This document shows, one piece after another, positions 1 to 6,440 of a stretch of 9,746 nucleotides of DNA (the stretch's first letter is position 1; every line of letters begins with the position of its first letter). The stretch is from NCBI GenBank assembly GCA_024688095.1, contig JAILEJ010000008.1:1-9746 (forward strand), given 5' to 3'. The notes under the pieces were generated by a model, which was not told where the DNA came from, searched no databases, and saw nothing but the letters and a program-made list of their open reading frames with translations. This stretch comes from Butyrivibrio sp. GTDB lineage: Bacteria; Bacillota; Clostridia; Lachnospirales; Lachnospiraceae. Made by a program: the position numbers and the translations under genes.

Positions 1-807
1 AACAGGAACTGCTATCCTGACAGCCTTGGACAGTTCCTGAGATGAAAATGGAATACTCTTTTCTTTTCTCATATGAAGCATTGGTGACTTTATCATTAAT
101 GTATATAACATCATAAGAGCAATTACAGCCTGTGAAAAAGCTGTTCCAAGCGCGGCTCCGGCAATTCCCAGCCCGGCACCCGGCATCATCATATTAATTG
201 CACCAAAAGAAATTTCTCTTGTCGGGAAAATCAAAAGCAGATTAAAAATCACATTCAGAAAACATCCCACAATATTTAAGATACTCGGCGTTTTGATATT
301 CCCGCTACACTGAAGCATTCCAGCTGCCGCTCCGGACAAATGTATTACCGGAAGAGCCATACTAAAAATCCTAAAATAAGTCGTTGCACCACTATTTATA
401 GATTCATCTCCTCCAAGCCATACTGGAAGAACTCCGCTTATTGCCAAACAAACTGCCGCTATAAAAGCGCTAAACAAAAATACTGCTACAAGTCCATGCT
501 TTACAAGAGCCCTTGCCTTTGGCTCATTTTTGGCTCCAACACTATGTGCAACCTGTACTGTAAATCCTGTCGTTGCTGCACTACAAAGGCCTCCCACAAG
601 CCACGTAGTTGAGGAAATCAGTCCTATTGCTGCAGATGGATCTGCACCAAGTCTTCCAACCATAGACTGATCAACATATTCCATTATCACTGTAGATAAC
701 TGCGAGAAAATCGCTGGAATACTAAGAAGCACGATCATACTGATCTGCTCTCTGATAGATATCTCCTCTCCCTCTCTAATCTTTTCAAAAAAATCTTCCT
801 GTTGCAT
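1..807 (-). CDS. MATE family multidrug/metabolite efflux transporter, N-terminal 269 residues (C-terminus beyond left edge)
   Basis: This is a cytoplasmic-membrane antiporter of the MATE type, which exports drugs or metabolites in exchange for Na+ or H+; the substrate cannot be read from the sequence. The frame is open from the ATG at 807 to base 1 and encodes 269 residues of a family usually about 450 long. A short charged N-terminus (MQQEDFFEKIREGEE) precedes hydrophobic segments at about 23-45, 60-85, 103-127, 145-165, 175-195 and 212-240. Family-like signatures are the MVGRLGADPSAAIGL stretch (49-63), GNIKTPSILNIVG (169-181) and NVIFNLLLIF (185-194). An AAAGG element lies 9 bases before the ATG. 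A candidate promoter sits 40-70 bases upstream, and the fbp terminator lies just beyond it, so the gene is probably transcribed on its own. The family call is secure from sequence character; the gene is incomplete only because the window ends. Confidence 0.9.
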   Translation of the reverse strand, partial: MQQEDFFEKIREGEEISIREQISMIVLLSIPAIFSQLSTVIMEYVDQSMVGRLGADPSAAIGLISSTTWLVGGLCSAATTGFTVQVAHSVGAKNEPKARALVKHGLVAVFLFSAFIAAVCLAISGVLPVWLGGDESINSGATTYFRIFSMALPVIHLSGAAAGMLQCSGNIKTPSILNIVGCFLNVIFNLLLIFPTREISFGAINMMMPGAGLGIAGAALGTAFSQAVIALMMLYTLMIKSPMLHMRKEKSIPFSSQELSKAVRIAVPV

Positions 808-848
808 TAAAATAAACCTTTCAAAACTGTACTACATTGGTATCTGAT

Positions 849-878
849 ATTATGCCACACCTCATCATTGTTTTCCAA
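849..878 (-). promoter_or_regulatory. Candidate sigma-A promoter for the MATE gene
   Basis: On the minus strand TTGGAA (873-878) is separated by 18 bases from CATAAT (849-854). This matches the sigma-A consensus at 4 of 6 and 5 of 6 positions. It lies between the fbp terminator hairpin and the MATE start codon, which is where a separate promoter would be expected. It was assigned by eye only. Confidence 0.5.
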
Positions 879-888
879 TTAATTTAAA

Positions 889-925
889 GAGGATGCCATT
901 TCCCATATCGGCAAATAGCATCCTC
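889..925 (-). terminator. Probable terminator downstream of fbp
   Basis: GAGGATGC (889-896) pairs with GCATCCTC (918-925). The stem continues, after one mismatch, with ATTT (898-901) against AAAT (913-916). On the minus strand the stem is followed by TTTAAATTAATT, a weak rather than classic U-tract. It lies 47 bases past the fbp stop codon and before the MATE promoter. The hairpin is directly visible; the terminator role is inferred. Confidence 0.55.
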
Positions 926-971
926 CACATAAAGTCACATATCACTGATTTTTATTTGTGCACACAACAAG

Positions 972-2936
972 TCACTCTTTCTCAACTATGGCACCTGTTC
1001 TATACGCTTCAAGTAGTTTTTCAAGTTCAATAATATTTTGTCTTATAGCCTCTCCGTTGTCTGTGTCTGCAACCATTTTTCTCTTTGCAACCTGCTGAAT
1101 AAGAACAGTATCAGAATGAATATCACTTCCTGACTCAACTGCTTTTTCAATAGATTCAAATGGTTCATGAGCTGCAAGAAGAAAACCATATGAATTATAG
1201 GTAAGTGTATAACCTGCAATTCCGGTTTTTGGCTGATATGCTCTGGAAAAACCACCATCTATAACAATAAGTCTTCCACCGCATTTTACAGGCAATTCTC
1301 CCTTTTTAGCTTCTACCGGAACATGTCCGTTTATAATATGACTTTCCGGACTGTCAAGTCCAAATTCCTTAAGTATCATGGTTACAGTCTCATCCTTGTC
1401 ATACCAGGTATAATAAGGATTCTTTTTCTCAACATGGGTTGACTTATCTGCCACAAAATATCTCTCAAAGGTAGCCATCTTATCCTTACCAAATACTGGA
1501 GAATTTGTATGACACCATGTATACCAAAGCATGTCCATACCCTTTCTCTTTTCCTCAGGGTCAATGGCATAATAACCCTTTCTAAGCATCTGCTCAAGTG
1601 CATCGTAAAGTGCTCTTCCCTTATACTTTTTGCCGTCTATCTCTACTTCTTTGAGCTGACCTTTTTCATCAAGAGGTACACATCCATGGAATAACAGATT
1701 ATTATTGTAAGTCTTATATAATCCGCCCTTGCGGTAAAGAAATCTCACATGTTCCTGTAACTTTTCACACTTGATAAATCCAAGCCTTAGTTTATCCATA
1801 ACCTCCTGCTCTTCTTTAGAAAGCTTATATGGATCAGCAGGATCGAGTGTAGGGAAATTGGTGTCAAGAAGCTCATACTCTTTTCCGCCAATATTAACAA
1901 CTCCCTTTTTCAAATCTATCTTATCAAGAAGAAGTCTGTCTTCCATATGGAATTCAGGGTGCTTTTTTATAAGCTGACCTTCTACCTTGAACTGAATTAT
2001 AGCCATAGCTTTATGCATCTTTCTGTCTATCTCGGCATTTGATATATCATAATCGCCTTCTCGATAATGGAGTTTAAACTGATCACATGGATCATCTTTA
2101 TAAGTTTCCATAGTAAATTTAAAAAGTGGAAGAAGATTGATTCCATATCCATCCTCAAGGATATCAAGATTTCCATATCTTGCAGAAAATCTGAGTACTG
2201 TTGCAATACAGGCCATATGACCTGCTGCAGCACCCATCCATACAACATCATGGTTACCCCACTGAATATCAACGCTATGATACTTCATTAGAATATCCAT
2301 GCAAATATGTGGGCCAGGTCCTCTGTCATAAATATCTCCAACTATATGAAGATGATCAATTACGAATCTGCTGATTGCCTTAGAAAGAGCTACAATAAGC
2401 TCTGGTGCTTTGCCTATACGAATAACAGTATGAATAATTTCATTATAATAGGCTTCCTGATTACCCTGATCCGGGCGTCCTGTGATAAGCTCTTCTATTA
2501 CATATGCGAAATCTTTAGGAAGTGCCTTTCGCACTTTAGAACGAGTATATTTACTGCCTGCAGCCTTGCATACCTGAATCAGCCTGTTAATCATTACAAC
2601 ATACCAGTCATCCAGGTTGTTTGTCTCATCCTGCTGAATTATCCTGATGCGCTCTTCAGGATAATAAATTAATGTAGCAAGATCTCTTTTTTCTCTCTCG
2701 GAAAGCATATTACCAAACTCTTCATCAATCTTACGTTTTACCGCTCCAGATCCGTTCTTGAGCACATGTGCAAACTGTTCATACTCTCCATGAATGTCTG
2801 ACAAAAAATGCTCTGTTCCTTTCGGCAGACTAAGTATCGACTGAAGATTGATAATCTCCGTCGCTGTCGTTGCAACATTTGGGAACTGCTTTGAAAGCAT
2901 TCTCAAATATGCACATTCCATATCACGTTTTTCCAT
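972..2936 (-). CDS. fbp: Fructose-1,6-bisphosphatase, class III
   Basis: This cytoplasmic enzyme hydrolyses fructose 1,6-bisphosphate to fructose 6-phosphate and phosphate, the committed step of gluconeogenesis. The class III form belongs to the calcineurin-like metallophosphatases and is typical of Firmicutes. At 654 residues it has the usual class III length (about 640-670). Metal-binding motifs appear in family order: SDIHGE (46-51), GDIYDRG (200-206), GNHD (227-230), the His of LFHGC (H417) and NGHVPV (536-541). A long insertion between GNHD and H417 is normal for this class. The first Met is preferred because AGAGGGG lies 5 bases upstream of it; the next Met (codon 6) has no ribosome binding site. 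A TTGAAA/TATTAT promoter lies 48-76 bases upstream and a hairpin lies downstream, suggesting a monocistronic unit. No key residue appears missing. Confidence 0.96.
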   Translation of the reverse strand: MEKRDMECAYLRMLSKQFPNVATTATEIINLQSILSLPKGTEHFLSDIHGEYEQFAHVLKNGSGAVKRKIDEEFGNMLSEREKRDLATLIYYPEERIRIIQQDETNNLDDWYVVMINRLIQVCKAAGSKYTRSKVRKALPKDFAYVIEELITGRPDQGNQEAYYNEIIHTVIRIGKAPELIVALSKAISRFVIDHLHIVGDIYDRGPGPHICMDILMKYHSVDIQWGNHDVVWMGAAAGHMACIATVLRFSARYGNLDILEDGYGINLLPLFKFTMETYKDDPCDQFKLHYREGDYDISNAEIDRKMHKAMAIIQFKVEGQLIKKHPEFHMEDRLLLDKIDLKKGVVNIGGKEYELLDTNFPTLDPADPYKLSKEEQEVMDKLRLGFIKCEKLQEHVRFLYRKGGLYKTYNNNLLFHGCVPLDEKGQLKEVEIDGKKYKGRALYDALEQMLRKGYYAIDPEEKRKGMDMLWYTWCHTNSPVFGKDKMATFERYFVADKSTHVEKKNPYYTWYDKDETVTMILKEFGLDSPESHIINGHVPVEAKKGELPVKCGGRLIVIDGGFSRAYQPKTGIAGYTLTYNSYGFLLAAHEPFESIEKAVESGSDIHSDTVLIQQVAKRKMVADTDNGEAIRQNIIELEKLLEAYRTGAIVEKE

Positions 2937-2983
2937 ATTTTCCCCTCTTAGTAAATCTTTTACCGTACAATTTTATGGATAAT

Positions 2984-3012
2984 ATAATATACGACATTAA
3001 ATCAGATTTCAA
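2984..3012 (-). promoter_or_regulatory. Promoter of fbp
   Basis: On the minus strand TTGAAA (3007-3012) is followed after exactly 17 bases by TATTAT (2984-2989). Each box matches the sigma-A consensus at 5 of 6 positions. The predicted start point is about 40 bases before the fbp ATG. This is one of the best-formed promoters in the window. Confidence 0.75.
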
Positions 3013-3025
3013 TTTCTATCTTTGC

Positions 3026-3052
3026 AAAAAAATTGTATATCTAACAATTTTT
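3026..3052 (-). terminator. A/T-rich hairpin after the lipoprotein gene, weak terminator or operator
   Basis: AAAAATTGT (3028-3036) and ACAATTTTT (3044-3052) form perfect 9-base arms around a 7-base loop. On the minus strand the second arm runs on into seven T residues. It lies 56 bases past the lipoprotein TGA and only 3 bases past the TAA that ends the in-frame extension. The stem has just one G-C pair, so termination would be weak. It also lies just upstream of the fbp promoter and could instead be a protein-binding site. Confidence 0.4.
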
Positions 3053-3108
3053 CATTAATCCCAAAGTCCGGGCCATTCATTATCAACCATCTTTGTAATA
3101 ACATCATT

Positions 3109-5172
3109 TCAATCACCGATAAATGTATCGTCTTCATCTGACATAAATACATCATCAAGAGTTCCCCAGCTATCAAGCTGCATCTCATACGAAAATTCAT
3201 TGATTTCAAATCTCACAACTCTGTAATCATCAGTAATGTAATCAATATAGCTTTCCATATCCGTCTGATATGGTCTCATTCGCTGTCCCTCTACAAGATT
3301 CCACATACCGCCTGATACAGCAGCATTTTTTTCATTATCTGGATTGTACCTTCCGCTCTGACGAAGCCTTACCCAGGTCCCATCAAGCTCATAAACATCG
3401 CTTCTCCTTTCAGGAAGACCATCTTCTCCAATGCTATATAAAGTCCTCGGAATCATATATCCTGCCATGCTGTATATTATTTTATCAAGACTCATACTCA
3501 TCGATTCCGGATCCAGTAATGTCTGTTCATAAATTGCAAGGGATACAGGCTCATCAGTACATAGAGTAACTCCTTCCGAAGTCAGCTCATAAACATTAGT
3601 AAACATCGCCACATCTCCAGTAGGGACTCTCAGATATATAAAGTCCCTGCCATTTACATGTGCAAGATAACATGAAGGTGCATAGCCAAAAAAGCTTTCT
3701 TCGTAATCCTCGGCATCGCTTCCTTCAAATGAAACCTTCCAGTCAGCACTGTCAGATCCTGCATCAAAATCACAATGCATTTTAAATCCTATACTGCTAT
3801 CACTTCTCCAGTATGTCGTATCATAATCCATTGGTATTAGATACTCTTCTGCGCCTTTTTCATAGAATGCCTTAACAAGTCCCGGATTAGCTGCATATGA
3901 TAAAGTAATATGAGGGCTACCAGGATAACATGTAATTGCGTACTCATTTGCAAATATATGAACACAGCCCTGACCTAATGAAAAAGAAATCTCTCCATCA
4001 TCATATAAGATACTATCGCTTATATAACTATCTGCATCATCAACGAAGTCAATATCCGGATAGGCTTTTTCAAACTCACTTAGTATAAGCGTTCCCAGAT
4101 ATTCTATATCTTTGAACACATCAGAAAAGCCTAATTTCTCACCAGTTTCTGAATCAAAATTATAGGTTTGTATTTTGGTATATTCATTTTGCTGATCATC
4201 AGATTCAATACTCTTTGTTCTCTCGTAAAAAGAAACTACTTTACTATCGCACCTTGTTACATAAGAAACTGTATCATTATAGATATTACCTGTTGATGTC
4301 GTATCAAACCGGTTCCATGCATCATCTGCAGATTCTGCATGTTCTGAATTTATTTCATCTATTGCCTTCGCAAGATCCTGATAACCATCAGGCTGCTGAA
4401 GTTCTCCATCAGAGGTATAATATCCAAAAGTATAAACAGGATATGTAATACTGCCAAAGTTATCTCCAAATTCCTTCATGACAAACTCTGATTTTACAGA
4501 AAAATCAAGAGTTTCCGGAGTCTTTGCCACTCCTCTTTCAAAAAGTGATATAAGTTCACTCATAAAATCAACATTAAGATAATTATCAGAATTACTGTTT
4601 GCAATGATCTTTTCTCCGGATTCAAAATCAACATTTATTTTTGCTCCAAATTCTTCCGGGATTCCTGAGACATTTTCATAAAATCCATTGTTTTCTGCAA
4701 TATTATACGAGTCTATAAGAGTATATAGTTCTCCCATAAAACCGCCATCAAATTCATCTCCTGCTGTAAACTCATATTCTTTTCCTTCATCTATCACTTT
4801 ATAGCTTCCGGTAACAACATCTCCATCCAACGATGCTTTCATTTCATATATATGGTTTCCCAGAGAACCTGGTTCTGTAAAATCAGCAGTTGAAAACCAG
4901 CATTCAAAGGATGTTATCTCTGTAGATTCTATTGTTTTTGGGCCATCTGCTTCACTCTTTGTTACTTTTCCTGATATGGCACCATCCTCTGTTTCTGCAG
5001 TTACTTTTCCACCATTTGTTTCAGTGTTTTCAATATTATCATCTGCATCTGTCTTTTCAGAAGTCGCCACACCTTCATAATTATCATTAGAAGTATCATC
5101 AGATCCTGCACACCCTGTAAACACGCCTTCCATACAGATCAGCATTAAAGCCATAACAATCAGTTTCTTCAT
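3109..5172 (-). CDS. Secreted lipoprotein with RsiV-like (DUF3298-type) domain
   Basis: This protein is predicted to be exported and lipid-anchored on the outer face of the membrane; its function is unknown. From the Met at 5172 it has 687 residues. The N-terminus is MKK, a hydrophobic core, then a lipobox-like FTGC with Cys21 as the lipidation site (Phe at -3 is slightly atypical). A Ser/Thr/Asp/Glu-rich linker runs to about residue 85. Residues about 229-429 resemble the DUF4163/DUF3298 fold of RsiV and PdaC-type extracellular domains: a TYPVYTFGYY strand (243-252), then VSYVTRCDSKVVSFYE, then YNFDSETGEKLGFSDVF (337-353), then the HIFANEYAITCYPGS region (405-419). The N-terminal and C-terminal beta-rich parts are unrecognised. 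The chain is strongly acidic. It starts 40 bases after the upstream regulator gene and has its own extended -10 element. The TGA at 3109-3111 is followed by 17 further in-frame codons. Export is fairly sure, the domain call moderate, the role unknown. Confidence 0.85.
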   Translation of the reverse strand: MKKLIVMALMLICMEGVFTGCAGSDDTSNDNYEGVATSEKTDADDNIENTETNGGKVTAETEDGAISGKVTKSEADGPKTIESTEITSFECWFSTADFTEPGSLGNHIYEMKASLDGDVVTGSYKVIDEGKEYEFTAGDEFDGGFMGELYTLIDSYNIAENNGFYENVSGIPEEFGAKINVDFESGEKIIANSNSDNYLNVDFMSELISLFERGVAKTPETLDFSVKSEFVMKEFGDNFGSITYPVYTFGYYTSDGELQQPDGYQDLAKAIDEINSEHAESADDAWNRFDTTSTGNIYNDTVSYVTRCDSKVVSFYERTKSIESDDQQNEYTKIQTYNFDSETGEKLGFSDVFKDIEYLGTLILSEFEKAYPDIDFVDDADSYISDSILYDDGEISFSLGQGCVHIFANEYAITCYPGSPHITLSYAANPGLVKAFYEKGAEEYLIPMDYDTTYWRSDSSIGFKMHCDFDAGSDSADWKVSFEGSDAEDYEESFFGYAPSCYLAHVNGRDFIYLRVPTGDVAMFTNVYELTSEGVTLCTDEPVSLAIYEQTLLDPESMSMSLDKIIYSMAGYMIPRTLYSIGEDGLPERRSDVYELDGTWVRLRQSGRYNPDNEKNAAVSGGMWNLVEGQRMRPYQTDMESYIDYITDDYRVVRFEINEFSYEMQLDSWGTLDDVFMSDEDDTFIGD

Positions 5173-5178
5173 ATTTTT

Positions 5179-5183
5179 CCCCT
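5179..5183 (-). promoter_or_regulatory. Ribosome binding site fixing the lipoprotein start at 5172
   Basis: AGGGG lies 6 bases before the ATG at 5172. An in-frame ATG 11 codons earlier (5205) has no such element. That earlier ATG would also add residues MNFCGLYEGKN in front of a normal MKK signal sequence, and it falls at about the predicted transcription start. The same AGGGG followed by an A-run precedes fbp. Confidence 0.75.
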
Positions 5184-5211
5184 CATATAAGCCACAAAAA
5201 TTCATAGTTTT

Positions 5212-5220
5212 ATTATACCA
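5212..5220 (-). promoter_or_regulatory. Extended -10 promoter for the lipoprotein gene, overlapping the regulator's stop codon
   Basis: On the minus strand the sequence reads TGGTATAAT: a perfect TATAAT (5212-5217) preceded by the TGn extension (5218-5220). No convincing -35 box lies 16-18 bases upstream, which is acceptable for extended -10 promoters. The TAA stop of the AraC-type gene is part of the hexamer. A start near 5205 would give a leader of about 33 bases carrying the AGGGG site. Confidence 0.55.
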
Positions 5221-6313
5221 TTACACCTGCCTTGTTTCTTCTATATTCTGATGGCGTAACACCATATTCCCTGATAAACATTTTATTAAAAAAGCTTCTA
5301 TTACTATAACCAAGACTCTCGCAGATGTCCCCGATACTTTCTGTTGTATGTAAAAGTCTGTCAGCTGCAAGTTCAATTATGTATGATCTGCAAAATTCTG
5401 ATAATGTTTTGCCTGTTCTTCTTTTAATAACCCTGTTTATATGATCAGAGTTGTATCCCATCTGCTTTTCCAGAAATGAAGCGCTTATACGAGTTGGATT
5501 GGCTACAAGTAGTTCTCCAACAGTTATAAATATCTTATCCTCACTTGTAAGTTTTGACTGCTTAATACTTATATCAAAACGTTCTTTGTTTTCCAACATT
5601 TCTATAAACTCACAAAAATCAGCCTTCATCCTGTAATTCTTTCCAGCCTTGTTTTCTCGTATAGTAAGAACCATTTCATTTAATAGTTCAAAATATTCCT
5701 CAGCAACATAATCTCCCTTTTTCCTGAATTCAACATATTCTTTGGCATCAAAGAAATGATGCCTCGCATTATCTTTGAACAGCTCCAGGAAAAAGGTTTT
5801 ATTAGAAAACATATTTCCCTGTTCATCAAAAACCGTATCTCCTGATAATAAATTCTTAAGATATTCTTCTGATAACATAAACAGTACAATCTCAAACTCA
5901 GCATTATCAGTTATTTCCTTATGACGTATATTCTTATTGCATATACAGCAATCCCCGGGGGTGTATGTTCTTATCTCATTTTCTATCTGCATCTTAAGTT
6001 CTCCGGAAAGCACAATTGTAAGTTCATAAAATTCATGATAATGAAGAGGTCTTACGCCACCTTGTACAATATAATCATAATCATTAAAAAAATAATTACT
6101 GTTTGCTTCAGTAAATTCAAAATAATTTGCCCGATTTCCTGCTTTCGAAATTGATTCATACATTATCATATATGGAATACCAATCTCCACAACTTCACCA
6201 TTTTTATCACCAACATTCCTATATTTCATAAATGACTTTCGTATTTTAAATTCTCCCGAAGCTTCGCTGATACCATTTTTTACAGCGTTAAAATTGTTCT
6301 TATCTGTACTCAT
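5213..6313 (-). CDS. AraC family transcriptional regulator with N-terminal cupin domain
   Basis: This is a cytoplasmic DNA-binding protein of 366 residues, of the type in which a cupin domain senses a small ligand, often a sugar, and an AraC/XylS domain binds promoter half-sites. The cupin core spans about 86-148, with HYHEFYE (91-97) and a GELKMQI strand followed by the TPGD turn (118-121) and H131. The C-terminal domain covers about 262-360. Its first helix-turn-helix is around 277-297 (SASFLEKQMGYNSDHINRVIK) and its second is around 326-347 (SIGDICESLGYSNRSFFNKMF), ending in the signature GVTPSEYRR (351-359). A GGAGA site lies 8 bases before the ATG. The gene is divergent from the GH120 xylosidase with 127 bp between them, so that gene is the likely target. 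The lipoprotein gene follows on the same strand. The ligand is inferred to be a xylo-oligosaccharide only from context. Confidence 0.93.
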   Translation of the reverse strand: MSTDKNNFNAVKNGISEASGEFKIRKSFMKYRNVGDKNGEVVEIGIPYMIMYESISKAGNRANYFEFTEANSNYFFNDYDYIVQGGVRPLHYHEFYELTIVLSGELKMQIENEIRTYTPGDCCICNKNIRHKEITDNAEFEIVLFMLSEEYLKNLLSGDTVFDEQGNMFSNKTFFLELFKDNARHHFFDAKEYVEFRKKGDYVAEEYFELLNEMVLTIRENKAGKNYRMKADFCEFIEMLENKERFDISIKQSKLTSEDKIFITVGELLVANPTRISASFLEKQMGYNSDHINRVIKRRTGKTLSEFCRSYIIELAADRLLHTTESIGDICESLGYSNRSFFNKMFIREYGVTPSEYRRNKAGVMV

Positions 6314-6331
6314 TTTATTTCTCCAGAATAT

Positions 6332-6337
6332 TATCGT
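6332..6337 (+). promoter_or_regulatory. TATCGT half-site in the regulator leader
   Basis: TATCGT occurs here and again at 6363-6368 in the same orientation. The start-to-start distance is 31 bp, close to three helical turns. Direct repeats on one face of the helix are typical of AraC-family binding. The assignment rests on similarity to the adjacent palindrome only. Confidence 0.35.
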
Positions 6338-6362
6338 TATAGGTTACATCATAAATATTTTT

Positions 6363-6377
6363 TATCGTATTACGATA
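6363..6377. promoter_or_regulatory. 15-bp palindromic operator candidate between regulator and xylosidase
   Basis: TATCGTA and TACGATA form perfect 7-base arms around a central T. The site lies just downstream of the predicted start of the regulator gene. It also overlaps the position of a -35 box for the xylosidase promoter, so one bound protein could affect both genes. The palindrome is directly seen; its role is inferred from position. Confidence 0.6.
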
Positions 6378-6392
6378 TTTATTTCAGTTTTT

Positions 6393-6406
6393 TATAATTA
6401 TATAAT
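6393..6406 (+). promoter_or_regulatory. -10 region of the xylosidase gene (two overlapping candidates)
   Basis: Two TATAAT hexamers occur on the plus strand, at 6393-6398 and 6401-6406. The best -35 boxes 17 bases upstream are poor (TTACGA at 6370-6375, TTTATT at 6378-6383). A strong -10 with a weak -35 next to an operator is what an activator-dependent promoter looks like. Confidence 0.5.
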
Positions 6407-6425
6407 TCAATACATGTACATACAA
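6397..6425 (-). promoter_or_regulatory. Candidate promoter of the AraC-type regulator
   Basis: On the minus strand TTGTAT (6420-6425) is followed after 17 bases by a perfect TATAAT (6397-6402). It overlaps the divergent xylosidase -10 region, so the two promoters would compete for polymerase. The start near 6390 would give a leader of about 77 bases containing both TATCG-type sites. Confidence 0.5.
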
Positions 6426-6440
6426 TAGGAGGAATTTCCA

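Noticed and set aside
340..612. Open frame of 90 codons on the plus strand inside the MATE gene
   Set aside because: The opposite strand encodes a clear multi-spanning transporter across the same bases. The plus-strand translation is Cys/Lys/Tyr-rich noise with no start signal.
2307..2672. Open frame of 121 codons on the plus strand, antisense to fbp
   Set aside because: It lies wholly within the well-supported fbp gene, has no ribosome binding site and its translation has no recognisable features.
3009..3209. Minus-strand open frame overlapping the end of the lipoprotein gene
   Set aside because: It is out of frame with the lipoprotein, has no ribosome binding site and runs through the A/T-rich hairpin and promoter region. 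The credible coding signal here is the in-frame extension reported separately.
3109..5172. Calling the lipoprotein an anti-sigma factor
   Set aside because: RsiV-type anti-sigma factors have a cytoplasmic sigma-binding segment and a transmembrane helix beside an ECF sigma gene. This protein is a lipoprotein with no such segment or neighbour.
5173..5205. Longer lipoprotein start at 5205
   Set aside because: There is no ribosome binding site, it falls at the predicted transcription start, and it would put a polar 11-residue stretch before a normal MKK lipoprotein signal peptide.
6411..6418. TACATGTA palindrome before the xylosidase ribosome binding site
   Set aside because: At 8 bp in A/T-rich DNA, with no second copy in the spacer, it is too weak to call as a binding site.
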